Part shown: positions 38,535 to 51,800 of the stretch, in pieces
How positions within the stretch are numbered: the stretch's first letter is position 1
How the letters are laid out: every line of letters begins with the position of its first letter
Source: Hippopus hippopus
Lineage: Eukaryota > Mollusca > Bivalvia > Cardiida > Cardiidae
Reading direction: 5' to 3'
Length of the DNA: 64,000 bases
Assembly: GCA_946811185.2 (NCBI GenBank)
Contig: OX328113.1
Span: 19,800,521-19,864,520 of the forward strand
Notes under the pieces: generated by a model
The model's input: the letters and a program-made list of their open reading frames with translations, nothing else
What the model was told of the DNA's origin: nothing
The model's database searches: none
Position numbers and translations under genes: made by a program

Positions 38535-38745
38535 TGATAGAGGGGCTTTTGTCCACCTTTAAGAATGGATGACGGGGATATTGACCGCCCTTGCAAAATC
38601 GCAAAGGGGCTTTTGACCGACTTTAAGATTTGATGAAGGGGATAATGACCGCCCTTGCAAAATCGCAAAGGGGCTTTTGACCGACTTTAAGATTTGATGA
38701 AGGGGATAATGACCGCCCTTGCAAAATCGTGAAGTCTTTAATGAC
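38535..38745 (-). repeat. Foldback tandem array, right arm
   Basis: Three units of the complement of 37620-37830: 'GAAGGGGATAATGACCGCCC', 'TTGCAAAATCGCAAAGGGGC', 'TTTTGACCGACTTTAAG'. Two units are virtually identical, implying recent amplification or conversion. Confidence 0.8.
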
Positions 38746-38838
38746 CAGGTATGCATAATGCCCTCAAACTGAAAAAAGCAGTTTCGGTCATTGATTTTAA
38801 AGTTATTTGAAGGTAAATCTGCAATTGTTATGCAACAT

Positions 38839-39676
38839 TAACAGGGTTCGAAATTCCCACATATTTACTCGCAAAATGCGAGTCAGAATTGAAAAATGCG
38901 AGTTGAAATTTCAAGCACTCAATAAAAAATGCGAGTGCAAATTATTGAAGATCAGTTACCAGAATGTACTAAATTCTATATGTGAATACAAATATGGTAG
39001 CCTAATTCTTTTCGTTCTGGATAAACATCGGTCATATCACGCTGAAATAACCCTTCGACGGCTGTTAATAATTTTACATGTAGTCATTGAAGCCGCCAAG
39101 TTGTCGTTCGTTATCCAGGTTTCGTGAGATAAAAGCGTTCGTCTGCACTCAAAGCCAATCCTACGATTTTGCGTTTTTAATACGAAAAAACGGTAAGCAA
39201 ATTCAATCTCTGATTATAAAACAGAAATATTTCATGAAAAGATAATTACCATGCACAAATAATAACGAGAAACAAGTCAGAAGTGGCTGACTCATCAAAC
39301 CAGTTATCGGACATGTAGATATTCAGATGTGATACGTCCGTAATTCATTTACAAAATCGTCCACCATTGTAAATTTTACTGAAATTTAACTTGGTTTGAG
39401 AACAGATATTCGACTGGAATTAAATTGATAGTTAAATGATGGTTTTAATATCAATTATTTATCTTCTCTTTTGTTTGGTGGTTGTCTCTAGTCGACAGGT
39501 TAAATAATAGAATAGAATTGAATAGTTTGTATTGGCCGTTCGTTCTTTACCATTGGTAGGCATGCTGGGCTTCAAAAAAAGAAAAATGCGAGTCCAATTT
39601 TAATTTTGCAAGTGGGAATAAGAGCCACTTGGTAAAATTTGCCAGTGGATAAAAAAACAAAATTCGAACCCTGCAT
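38839..39676. mobile_element. Element with TIR CAGGGTTCGAA(A/T)TT
   Basis: The left 'CAGGGTTCGAAATTCCCAC' is mirrored by the right 'AATTCGAACCCTG', with CATTAA as a direct repeat immediately outside each end. Subterminal repeats 'AAAAATGCGAGT' occur four or five times. No transposase frame is visible, so it is non-autonomous. Confidence 0.75.
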
Positions 39677-39689
39677 TAAGTGAAAACAA

Positions 39690-42482
39690 CAATATCAACA
39701 CAATAAACATAATCTAAACTTGGGGCCGAATCTTCTCCTCAATTGGGCCGAATATTCTTGGGTCCGAATCTTCTCAACTTTTTGCTTTGGGCCGAAACTT
39801 CTTCGGTCCGAATCTTCTTCCACCCGGCTAGAGGTACCATACTTCCCCCCCCCCCACCCCCCGATATTTCCAAAAGAAACACTGCTGTTAACCAGTGTTC
39901 ATTCCTTTTTTTGCAATAAATCCTATCCTTTAAATGACAAATATCACCAATTTAGCGAAATTTTTAACGAACGCTTTCAATATAAACGGGTTTTTTTTTT
40001 TATTAAAGTCACTTTGTAACGAAACATTAGTAGCTGAAACTTCATGTAGCGAAACATTCAGTGCCGACTCTGCTAAAAAATTCTGCTGCATCTACCGTAC
40101 TGACTTTTAGTAAAAGTTCCGCCGAAAAATATAATAGTTTTTTTTTTCTTTTCATACAGTAAAAACAAACAAAACATGCATTACCATACTATGTTAGGCA
40201 CGAAAAAGATGTAACACATGCTACCGTAATATATTAGAGTGATTCCCCTTTAACTTTGCGTTTCCGTTTACTGGTACCCCTCTTTGCAACATAGGTTATG
40301 AAAATTCATTGCGGAGTTTTAGAAGCGGTAATCCAGGAAATTGGACATTGTAGCGAATGTAAACATTGGTCAAAATACCTTGAAGATTAAAATTCTGAAA
40401 GAGTCAAGCCATTAAAATTCTAAAACGGTGCTTCAACGATGCCATAAGTAAACATCTTTTACAGGTATTTTTTCTTATCTATGCACTGAACTTGAATTTG
40501 TCTCATTAAAGTGATTCATATAGGAGCGTAAGCGAATTTCGCCAACTATGTTCTCGGGCAATATTTTCGTATCTGTGACAACATCCACTCACGGAAATGA
40601 TTGATATCGTAGCAGCAAAGATGTTTTAAACTGTGATTTGAATCTAATGACAGAAAAATATCTGTCAATAAGAAAAAAGTTCATAAGCAACCTCTCACAT
40701 GCTTTTCCCCGCCATTTTATTATCACTTTTCAGGTGTCTCCTTTATATGCAGATTTTAAAAGATCCTTTCAGCTTAAAACTTTTTTTGTGTCGTCTATTT
40801 TCGGTTTGACAGGTTATCTTTTGAACTTTGATAGCCGAAGTTTCGTATGGGGCACCTAAAGGGAAATATATCCATATGAATGAAAGAGGGGTCCTTATTC
40901 ATTTTTTCCTAAGAAAATAGATTGAATCAGGTACAAAAATCACTTCAAAGACAAGAAAATACCGTTTTTCTGTGAGCTACAAAAGGTTATATTTTTTAGA
41001 TTTACAGCCTGTTTATCCCCGACACTGTCATCCTGATTTAGATTGTAATATTTCAGTGCCACGGCAGAAATAATTACACAAAAAATGTCATAACTGTCGA
41101 TTTTGTTTTCTGAGAGCTGCGTTTTGTTTTATTTTCTTCAGGTTTTCTCGTAGGAAGTAAATGTAGAGTTAATATCCAAGGGTGGTAATGAATATTGCTG
41201 AAATGATGCTGTGATTTTTTTTATTTCATTTTACCCTCTCTGGGGCCTCTAATTTTTGGAAAACCAGAGTTGTCGAAATTGGCTTACTCTTTTTATAGAT
41301 GGCGACTTTGTACTGTCTCACTTCTAACGATGTTTTGACAGATAAATTTAGATGTTTAAAGTGGTAAAAATTATTTTTACAAAAGTATTGAATACAAGTG
41401 CATAGATATTTAACCAGAAAGAAAATTACTATTGTTTTGTGCAATCCGCAAGAGCAGTTTCCCTTGCGTTGGCGAAATTCGATTACACTAGTATACAGAA
41501 CCCCGACCCCGGAAGAATTCGATCCAGAGTAAATTCGGCCTATAAAAAAATGGACCTCTGTACATTGCAGTCGAAAGAATCGCCTTTTTTCTCAGGTCGT
41601 AAAAAGCACTTGACCGCCGAAATCGTTACCACACTACACAATTTAAGACTCATCTATTTTGAAACTGAAAGCAGTAACACAATACAAAATTTAATTTATA
41701 GGACAAAATTTGTAGCCTCGAGTGTCCGTATTCCGTGATGATAAGAAAACAACAGGAAGAAACTAAGAATTAAGACAAGAATATGAACTAGAAACTACTT
41801 GCCTTCATTGAAAAATCATTTCCAATCAGTTTCATGAAAAAATTACAACTCAGATATATTAATATCCATGTTCAATGTGCATAAAGAAAAACCATGCCAT
41901 CGGCCTTCTTGAGGAAACATGGCGTGACCTAATTCTTGTAGCTTGGTAGTATTTACAGCAATAAATTGTAGGTCCTTGCATTTTTTGAGAAGGAATGCTA
42001 TTTAGATATATGAAAATGATATCAATTTCTTTTAACCAAGAAAATTACATTCTTTTTACATGTTTCTGTCTCGCATTTGGCTGGAATTCAAGGGCAATAA
42101 AACGTTCGAATATTGGTATGGGTTACTAGATGAAATACCGTGTGCCTCATCAAACTACGTGCTTTACGAGATGCAAACAAAAGTCACCAGTTCAAGGATC
42201 CTCACAGAATACGGACACTCGATGATATTTGAACAAAACTATTGTTTGAAAAGAAGAAAATGTGGTTACCAGAGTTTCTTGTTTTCTCACAATGTTTTCC
42301 AACGCTTCTTTCCTCATGGTTGTTAAATTGTAGAATTGTTGGGTAACAAGTTGCCCCTGATACAGAGGCTTGCTCCCATGTTATTTTTCTTTTATTGTGT
42401 CTCAGCTAAGAGAAACCATAAAAAAATAGTAGAAAAGTAAGCAAGTAAAGCATTAAACTATGCCTTTTTCTCCTCGTTCCAG
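39690..42482. other. Divergent intergenic region between genes A and B
   Basis: No coding exon was recognised. 39720-39835 holds a 'GGGCCGAATCTTCT'-type short repeat. 40240-40870 may be a degraded element (TTCCCCTTTAACTTTGCG / GCACCTAAAGGGAAA). Upstream untranslated exons and promoters of both genes could lie here or, for gene A, nearer 37.4 kb. I see no clear core promoter. Confidence 0.4.
42225..42350 (-). mobile_element. TTAA-hairpin MITE, right half
   Basis: Stem remnant 'AAAATGTGGTTACCAGAGTTTC' plus the short arm to 'GTTGGGTAACAAGTT'. 130 bp upstream of gene B's first coding exon. Confidence 0.6.
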
Positions 42483-42863
42483 AACAGAAAAAAGTGCAAG
42501 AACCATGTCCATACCAGCTAATTTAGGCTACACAGCAAAACTTATATGTGTAGACACACTGCTATTTGGTAATGGATTCCACAGACCATCACAACTACCC
42601 CATGAATTAGCATTAGAAACAAAGAGTGGAGATACACTGTTGGATAACAATGTTACACAAGGAGAATATCTTCTTCAGTTGTTAGAAACCAGTTGTTTTA
42701 CAGCTGTTTCTGAGGATATTCTAGAGAGAATTGTTGAACACTATCCATCAAGACTGACAAACAGATTGTTGGAAGCCTTGTTACCTCCATATACAAGGGA
42801 GATAAATCTTCCTGAGTGCAAGGACAAATTGACTCTTATGGGCCTTTTAGAAGGGTTGAAAAA
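42483..42863 (+). CDS. Gene B exon 1 (first coding)
   Basis: Acceptor 'TTTTCTCCTCGTTCCAG' then 22 untranslated bases and ACC-ATG at 42505. An in-frame ATG at 42460 lies in the intron before the acceptor, so it was not used. Encodes MSIPANLGYTAKLICVDTLL and a helical segment EDILERIVEHYPSRLTNRLL. Donor GTAAGA, phase 2. Confidence 0.85.
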
Positions 42864-45800
42864 GTAAGAAAATAATTCTTTGTTAAATATTTTATTCTGT
42901 ATTTGTAGGTGAATAGCTTTATCATTTTTTGCATCTTTTTCTTTTTCATGTTTATATTCATAAGTTATGATAATTTATTGATGAGAAACTTTTCTTGTCA
43001 GAATTGTTTCAAACTGACATCTTACAAGTTTAGTTAAGTGCTTGTGCTTCTTATCAGAGATGAACCATGCTCTATGAAAAGGGACTTAAAGCATCTGCAG
43101 AAAGTATCTATATAGGCTGACATGGGTCCGTACTGGAATAATTGAATTTACCGCTGACAGAGAAGAAAACATTTTTGGGAAAGGAGAAAAAACTGGTAAC
43201 CAGCATTTTCTCATTTTCCCAAAATTTGTTCGACTTCTTCCTCATGGTCGTTAAAACTCGGGATTGTGTGGTTAAGGATTATAATTACACCATTTATCCA
43301 GATTTTACAAAATAATAAGATTTTATTTATCTATCTTCCGACAGGTGTTCCCATATACAAAGATTAAACCTACAGGGTTGTTCACAGTTACTTCATCCAG
43401 ATATTTTTACTCTGATGGGGTTAATAAATGGACAGCTGACTACTCTAATTTTAGAGGGAAACAGTAATGTTACTGATGAAATTGTACAGGTAACACTGTA
43501 TGATTTAGTTTTTAATTTTTTTTGGAGAGGGGATGGGGTGGTGGTATGGAAGGTGGTATACAGTCAAACCTTGTTTATCCTGACACTTTTGTCCCTATTA
43601 ATGTTTCCTGATTAACTAATTTTCTGGATCATTAACTTATTTTTTGGTTTTTGATTATGATTTATTTACTTGCACTGTATAGTGTAAAACTCAAGATATG
43701 TAAGATTTGCATGCTTGTATTTTGGTTTTGTTATTTACGTCTATAGTTGGCTAAGTTTTAGACTTGTTCATTTAAGCCCTTCATTTAAGCCCTGATGAAG
43801 AAAGCTTTTGCAAACATAGCTTGAAAAGAAGAAAAATGCTGGTAATCAGAATTTTCTCATTTTACAAGAATGTCTTCTACTCTATAGAAAAAAAAAGATT
43901 TGGGGCAAATCTTGTCTACAAACACTTTAATTTTGGATGAGGTTACCAGCATTTTCTTGTTTTCCCACACTGTTTTCAAACGCTTTCTCTCTTAGGGTTA
44001 TCAAAAGTCAGGATTGTGAGCTAAAGGGTTAATAGAGTGAGATGGTATTTTGCAACATAATGGTTTTAGGACACAGACCCTGAAAGGTTGTATTAAGCCC
44101 TGTATGTAACATTGTAAAATTTAACAAAAATTGCACTAACAGTAATTTTCATTGCAGACTGCAATCAGAGCTTTACCAAATCTTACTACATTGAATATTT
44201 CCGGCTCCTCCTCTGTCACTGATGATGTGTTTTTAGTGGATCCCATTTTGCAGCTGAAGCGGGAAACCAGTCAAAAGGTATTTCTTATTTGTTTCAAGTT
44301 TATTCGCAAGTACGTTCATTCCCAGCATTCAAATACAGCAGTAGCAATATTCTAAGATGCTGGATCAGTAACATCATAGTTTTGCTTTTGTCTTAACCCT
44401 GTACCACACAATCCTGAGTTTTAACAACTCCGGTGGAGAAGGCTTTTGAAAACATTGTAGGAAAAGGAGAAAATACTGGTTACCAGCACTTTTTCCTTTT
44501 CCATTAATGTTTTCTACCATTTCAGACACATTTTCCATAATTTAAACCACATTCAAATTGTCGTCTGCAAATACTTTCAATTTGGACATGTGTAAAATTT
44601 TGTTGTTGGGTAAAGGGCTTTGACTTTAACAGATGATTAAATTTTGGACTTATTCAAATTGAAAGCATTTGCAGGCAACAAAAAAACTGTGGCCTAGAAG
44701 ATGGGATCTGTCGTTCAAGGTGTAGAAAACATCATGGGCAAAGGAGAAATCACTGGATATTACCTTAGCATTTTCTCCCATTCCCACCATGAATGACACA
44801 TGAACAATAACATAATAATATGTGAATTATGTGGGTCATATTGAAATAAGTATGACTACATCATTGCCTAACATTTTGAAAATACAATTTGTAGACTTAT
44901 TGATGTCGTCGCAGTTGTTACACTATGGAATGAAGTATTTGCTTGAGAAATAGACATGACTGAATTTTAGTTACGATTCTTATAACTATTACATAAAGTG
45001 TAACATTTTATATACATTCTACTTACAGGCCTGGTAGCGGCCAAAGAAAAATATGCGGGTGTTAAAATAGATTTAAATAATACCATTTAAAAGTATAGAA
45101 ATTATTTTGAAGATGATAATCTGTTACTGTACAACTGTCAGTCCAAGTGTTGGTCGCTGGAAGAAAAATGAATTTTTAAACTAGGTAAAAAGTTGCCAAG
45201 CCACTGTATCTTTGTTTACTTTTTGCCTAGTTTTAAATTTCATTTTTCTGCCAGCAGCTAATACTTGGACCAACTGTACATTAAAAGGTTGTCATCCTAA
45301 CATTAATTTCCATACTTTTAAATGGTATGATTTGAACTCAAATGCAATTTAATACATGTATATTTCTTTTGGGCCAATACATAGTATTTGAAATAATAGA
45401 TGAGTTAACTTTTTGGTTGTATCCACAAGGGTTTGTCCCTACAATCTGTACTTCAGTTTAATGACAAATGAAAAAATTCTTCATTTCTCTTTTATTGCAG
45501 ATGGTGAAAGGAGACTACAGCTACAAATTGTCAAGTGTAGACATGTCTGGAATTTCTCGTATCACATCTGTGGCGGTGAGACATCTATGTTCCTTATGTG
45601 GACCAAACTTGCGACAACTCAGCTTAGCCTGGTCTGCGGTACAGTATCATTAAAACTCAATCTTTTATTTCATGTACTGTGTAGTACATGTATTCTGTTC
45701 TGTCCCACAAATAAATATGAATGTATAGCTTCTGTTTGTATAAAGGGACACTTATACTGCCTTGCTTCAGAGCTAGCTTTTGTAGCAATGGGATAGAGCA

Positions 45801-48800
45801 TTTGCCTTGGGACCTAGAGGTCCTGGTTCAATCCCTGCCCTTGGAAATTATTAATCAGAACTTTTACATTGGCGCCTGTGTGAAAAACCCATATAGTTGA
45901 GAAGTAGAGTAACAGTACTTGAAGGAATTGTTGACCAATCTTCAAATGGCAGTGGAGTATCTTGTAATCTGTTCTATCCCACTGATAGATATAAATGTAT
46001 AGCATATGTTTGTATAAGGGGACACCTGTACTGCCTTCCTGTAGAGCTAGCTTTTGTAGCAACATGGTAGGGTGTTCGCTTTTGGACCTAGAGGTCTTGG
46101 CCCCTGGGTTCAATCCCAGCCCAGGGAGGTTATTTGTCAGAACTGTTATTTACAGTATACCCTTTTTACGTGGCCACCAAGGCAAACATTTTAGTTACCA
46201 AAGGTGAAAAGAAGAAATATTTTGATGATTTATCACAGATATAACATACAATTGAAATTCTACCACTGTATGAAACAGTTAACTGTTTATTATACAGCAA
46301 ATTTTAGACTTGTCCATATTGAAAGAAATTACAGACTACAGTTTAAAAGTTTTTCAGATGATAGCATTTGTCCTTGAATAGGTAGAAAATATTGTGGTAA
46401 AAGGAGAAAATGCTGGTAACCAGCATTTTTTCATTTTCTCACAATGTTTTCAAAAGGCATCTCTTTCAGGGGTGTTAAAACTTGGGATTGTGTGGCAAAG
46501 GGCTAAGGAATCAAAAGCTTTATCAAAAAATACTCTTTCAGCAATTTTCACTGAAGTATAACAACAATATTTGCTAGAATGGTGTAAATCCCATAGACTA
46601 ATCAACTTTACAATAAATTTTTCAGGTAGACTCCACAGTTTTATTCTACTTGGCTGGTTACAACTTTCCCTCTATAATTGATTTAGTCCTTGGTATGGAA
46701 ACAGAGCTGAGGAAGGAAAGAGAACTAAAAGAGTATTTGCAAGAGTTGAAAGAAATCAAAGATCTATATCTGCTTCAGGAGCAAGAAGACCATGATGGAC
46801 TTGGAGGTATAATGTTGTCCCATAACCTTATACTAATTGCATGAGCCATGCTCTGGCAAATGGGGACTTATTGCATCTCCGCAATGCATTATACCAAGCA
46901 AAACATTGCATAATTATCAATAAGAATCCATTTGGTCTAACAACTGACTGACTCATGAGGTGGAGTGATCCCTGTATATGTAGAATATTTGCAAAAAGTA
47001 AAAAGCTTTGAATCACGTCAATCTGGGTAGATTATGCAGGCTGACAGGGGTTGATAGGTTTTGTAGATGCATTAAACCCTCTTTTCACAGAGCATTGCTC
47101 ACATACATATGACCCTGAGGATGAAAGCTTTCAAGAAAATTATGGGATATTGAAAATACTTGTAATCAGCATTTTTACCTTTACAGTGTACTTTTTACCC
47201 TTTCTCACACTATTTGATCATTTGAGCCACATTTTATTTGTTGTCTGCAAATACTTTCAGTATTGACAGATCTAAAATTTTGGTGTCTAGTAAGAGGAAT
47301 AATGTGCATCTGTTGTATTTTCTGTTCTCATGACATTTTTGTGTTCCACACTCTTACTGGTGTTTGTGAAAAGCTTATAAACTGCAAGTAAGTTCAGTTA
47401 GTCTAGTTTGTAGAATAAATATATGAGCCATGCTCTGGCAAAAGGGGGCTTAATGCATCTCAGTAATGCATTATACCAAGCAAGTAATCACATAATTATG
47501 GACCCATAAAGTCAATTCTGTTTAAACTGGATATGGGGGTAGAATGGTCCTTTGACATGCAGAAAATTGTCCGAAAGCAAAAAATTTCCGACCCAGGTCA
47601 GCCTGCGTGGATTGCGCAGGCTGACCGTGGTTGATGATTTTTGCAGTTGCATTAAGCCCCCTTTTCACAGAGCATGGCTCCTATTTATTTTGATTAAGAT
47701 AAGTTCTGAGATTGAAGAATTTTCTTCTAAAGGGAGCTACTCAGATTTTCACAATCTCACCAACTTTAAAAAAAAAAAAAAATGAATTGTCACTGAGTTA
47801 TGTAGGTGATGGCAAATTATTAGTAAAGCAGTTAGAAAAAAGTAGGAAAAAATATTTTTCAGTGGTATTTCCTGAATGGGCTATGTAGCCTCTTAAGGTA
47901 TTTTTATATTTCACACTAGACTTTTGAAAAGTGGTCAGCTGCATGAGAAAACAAAAGTAGCTTACAGGATGTGATGACTCAATTGTTTACAAAATGTCAA
48001 ACTTTAAGTCTGGTTTAAAGTCAAAGCACTTGCACACAAGAAACTGAATGTGGCATAATTGATGGAAATTGTATCAGAGAAGGCAGAAAGCATTGTTGAA
48101 AATGAAGAAAATGCAGATTACCAGCATTTTCTCATTTTCTTTAGTGTTTTCCAATTTACAGTCTGCTTTGTTAGGGTTGTTAACACTCGGGGTTGTGTGG
48201 TAAAGAGTTAACTATTTACTGAACAACATTTTAGACTTCTCCAAACTGAAACAGTTTGCAGACAACAAATTAGAAGTGGATCACATAATGGGATTTATCT
48301 TTGTCTTTGAAATGTTAGAAAGCATTGCTGGAAAAGAAGGAGATGCTAGTGACCAGCATTAGCTCCTTTTTCCACAATGTTTTGTGGCCAGGCCAAGCCT
48401 TCTATATCAGGGCCTTTAAAACTTGGGATCGTTTTGTAGGTAATTAGTTAAATTCTTTTCAGCTGATGTTGAAAGATCTAACAGTACAGTACCTGATGTT
48501 ACAACAGACAATGTTGACATTCAGCAAGTTCAGACTGTTTCTGAAAAACTTGATGAGGACTTTAGATTCAGTGATCAGTTTAAACTTGGTTCTGAAAGTT
48601 CTGGACCTGTAAATATAACACAAGAGACAAGCAGGTTCGATAATTGTGTTATTGGTGAAGATCAGGATACAGCAAACATTGCAGTACAGCTAGAAGATGT
48701 TGAAGTTGATGTATCACAAGATAGTTCTCTAGATGTCCTTCATAAAGAGAAAAGTAATTCTTGTTTTGAGAGGGAAAGCTCAGGAGAAATAGTTCACTTT

Positions 48801-51800
48801 GAAAGAGACAGTGCTGATAGAGAAGGAAGCAGCTCAAAGTTTGAAAATGTGAAACTTATTGAATCTTTTGGTGATGATGCAAAGAGTAGTTTAATTGCAG
48901 AAGGTAGCAGTATTCGGTGTGAAAATGTAAAACTTATTGAATCTTTTGAAACTCTTGGTTTGAGAGATGGAAAAGATGTGAAAAATGATGGTTTTGATGG
49001 TGCTGAACATATAGTAAAAAATCAAAGTATTCATACCCTTGCAAGAAAAGCTCTAAATGCAGCAAAGAGAATTTCAAAAGTTGTTAACAAAGATGAAAGT
49101 GAAAGTGAAGATGATATAGATACTGATACAGATATAGAATCTAAAGGTGATCAGGAAATGAAATTCACTATAAATGATACTTATGAAGCTGATGTGGAAA
49201 TGAAAACAGAAACAAATCAAATGCTTTATGAGCTTGAAAGGAAATATGAATTTCAAGAAACAAGTGCTATTCAAGGAAATGTCATAGGAAAATTTGTTGA
49301 AAAATTAAGCCCAGAGGAAACTGGTGACGATTCATGTTTTGTTTGCTCTAAGCTTCAACAACAAATTGCTCACTCTAGATCAGTGCCTGGAAAAAGTGTG
49401 CAAGTTAACAGCCAGCAGTACCTCACACATTCAGCTGTTGAGATTATTGAGGCAGACAGTGAAATGCTTGATGGTATTAAAGGTCAAAGCCTAGAAGATG
49501 ATTTATCAGACAATAGTGCCATTCAAACAGAGTTAGGTGATAAAACTTATGCTAAAAGCACTGTCAGCACTAAGGAGCACATCAAGGGAAATGAATTGGA
49601 TGGAAATCAGCACGATAGTAAAGCAGTTGAAATACACAATAAAGCCTCAGATGATAACCTAGACAAAACAAGTGATGCAAAACATGAATCAAGGCTGTAT
49701 TGTGGTAAAAGACTTGGTGCTTTACCTGAAAAAGACGTAAATGAAACTAATGAATGTAAGATTTCAGAAGGTACAAACCATAAAGCAGTTCATTCAGATA
49801 TTGAAAAAGAATTGAAAAGGTATACTGATGGTACTGCAAGTCTTCATTGTGTAAATATGAATCAGAACACATCTTCCAGTCATTGTGATATATCTGACCT
49901 TTCAGACAAAGATCTAACAGATATGGGAATAGAAAAAGTATCTGTTTTAACTCAGATTTCAAGCTTAACAGAAATTGTAAAGGAGGACCAAGGACAAGCA
50001 GCAGGTAATGCTATTATAGGTAACAATACCAGAAGTCTGGAGACAGACTCTAAACCTGGTATATTGTGTGAGGATAACAAAAGCTCAGTTTTTGTAACCC
50101 AAAATACAGATGATGCTGAAGCTAGGTCTCAAAATGATACTGATAACGCAAACAAAATTGATGGAATCAGCTCCCCTAGTTTAACTTGTTTACAGTATTC
50201 AGAAGGTGCTTTATCTAGCTCAACAGACCTAAAAAAGCCAGGACTTTCAAATCAGGAAAGTAAGGGTAACTCTGGGGATAAAGAGTTTCCTTGCCAGATT
50301 CTTTTCAAACCTGGACTAGTGAGTTTGGACATTACAAACATAAAGTTTATGAATAGAAAACTGGGTCAGTTGTGTTTGAAGACATTCTTGCAGCAAAATC
50401 CTTGTTTACAGAAGCTAGAGCTCTCATGGAAGGGCTTGACAGAGGAACTTTTAAAGGTAAAGATTTCTACAGTATAACATCCTTTATTTCTCTTGTGATG
50501 CTTCTTAAATCCATACTGTATAAAGAAAGAATTTCATTTTGTCAAGCAATGGAGCTTTATTTCTCAGTTACTCTCTAGCAGGTAGCAAAATTAAGGCTTG
50601 TCCAGTTTAGAGGCATTTGTGGAAGACAAATTAATCCTGTATTTCACAATCTAGACTTTTAACAACGCTGAGGAAGATGCCTTTTGAAAACATTGTAGGT
50701 AAAGGAGAAAATGCTGGTAACCAGCATTTTCTCCTTTTCCAACTTTGTTTTTTACCCTTCAAAAGACAAATTTCATCATTTGAGTTGCATTTAAACCAAC
50801 GTCTGCTAATTCTTTCAATTTGCACAAGTCAATATTTTCCACATGTGGTAAAGAGTTAGTTTGAATTGAACATTTTGTACTAAAGTATTGTACTGTCTAC
50901 CTTGAATCATCATCATCATCATCATCACCATCATAAATATCATAATCGTCACCAAAAGCCCAGTGATACATATTTTGATATTTGCATACAACACAGGAAG
51001 TTTTACCAAATCTACATAGCTTGCTAGAGGTATCGCTGGAAGAGTGTACATTTATTCAAAATGGTGGACTGTCTGCCTTGCTCAAACACTGTCAGCAGCT
51101 TAGAAACATTAATCTAAGAGGTGAGTTTTGGTAGATATGCAGGCTGTTACTGAAGGTCTAAGTCTAGCAATTGTGATACCTTCATTTGCTAGATTTTGAA
51201 CACAAAATCTGCACTATTTTTCATGAACAAATAGCCAACTGACTACTTAAAAACTTGATACATGTATTAAATTTGATTGGTTTTTCAGGTGGATTCCATA
51301 TCAGAGGTTAAATAAAGCAATAAGAGTAATTTCTTTTTCATTTTCTTTTTACTTTGTGTATTTGGGAAAGCAGCTTGTAGCTTTGACACAATCTTGTGCG
51401 TGGCACCGATAAAGAAACTCAGGGAATGCTTAGATGGATCGTCTGGTTCCTTAACAAAATTGAAATACATGTGTTCTATGCATTATTAAACCATTGAACA
51501 AATTTAAACAATTACCATGAGCAGACTTTACTATACATTCTAACAATTTTACAACCCTGGTAAGGAAGCTATAAAAAACATTGTAGGAAAAGGAGATTGT
51601 GAGGGTATCCAGCATTTTCCCTTTAGTCCGCAATGCTTTCTACCCTTTCAAAGAAAAATTTGAGTCAAAAAATTCTCTTAATTTGGACTAGTCTAAAATG
51701 TTTTCATCTTGAAGAGAGTTAACCCTTTACCACTCAGTCCCAACTTTTAATGACCAGGTCGAAGACTTTAAAAACATTGGGAAAAGGAGAAAATGCTGGT

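Noticed and set aside
42460..42504. In-frame ATG upstream of gene B's chosen start
   Set aside because: It lies before a strong acceptor (TTTTCTCCTCGTTCCAG at 42482), so it is intronic. The ATG at 42505 follows the splice site in good context.
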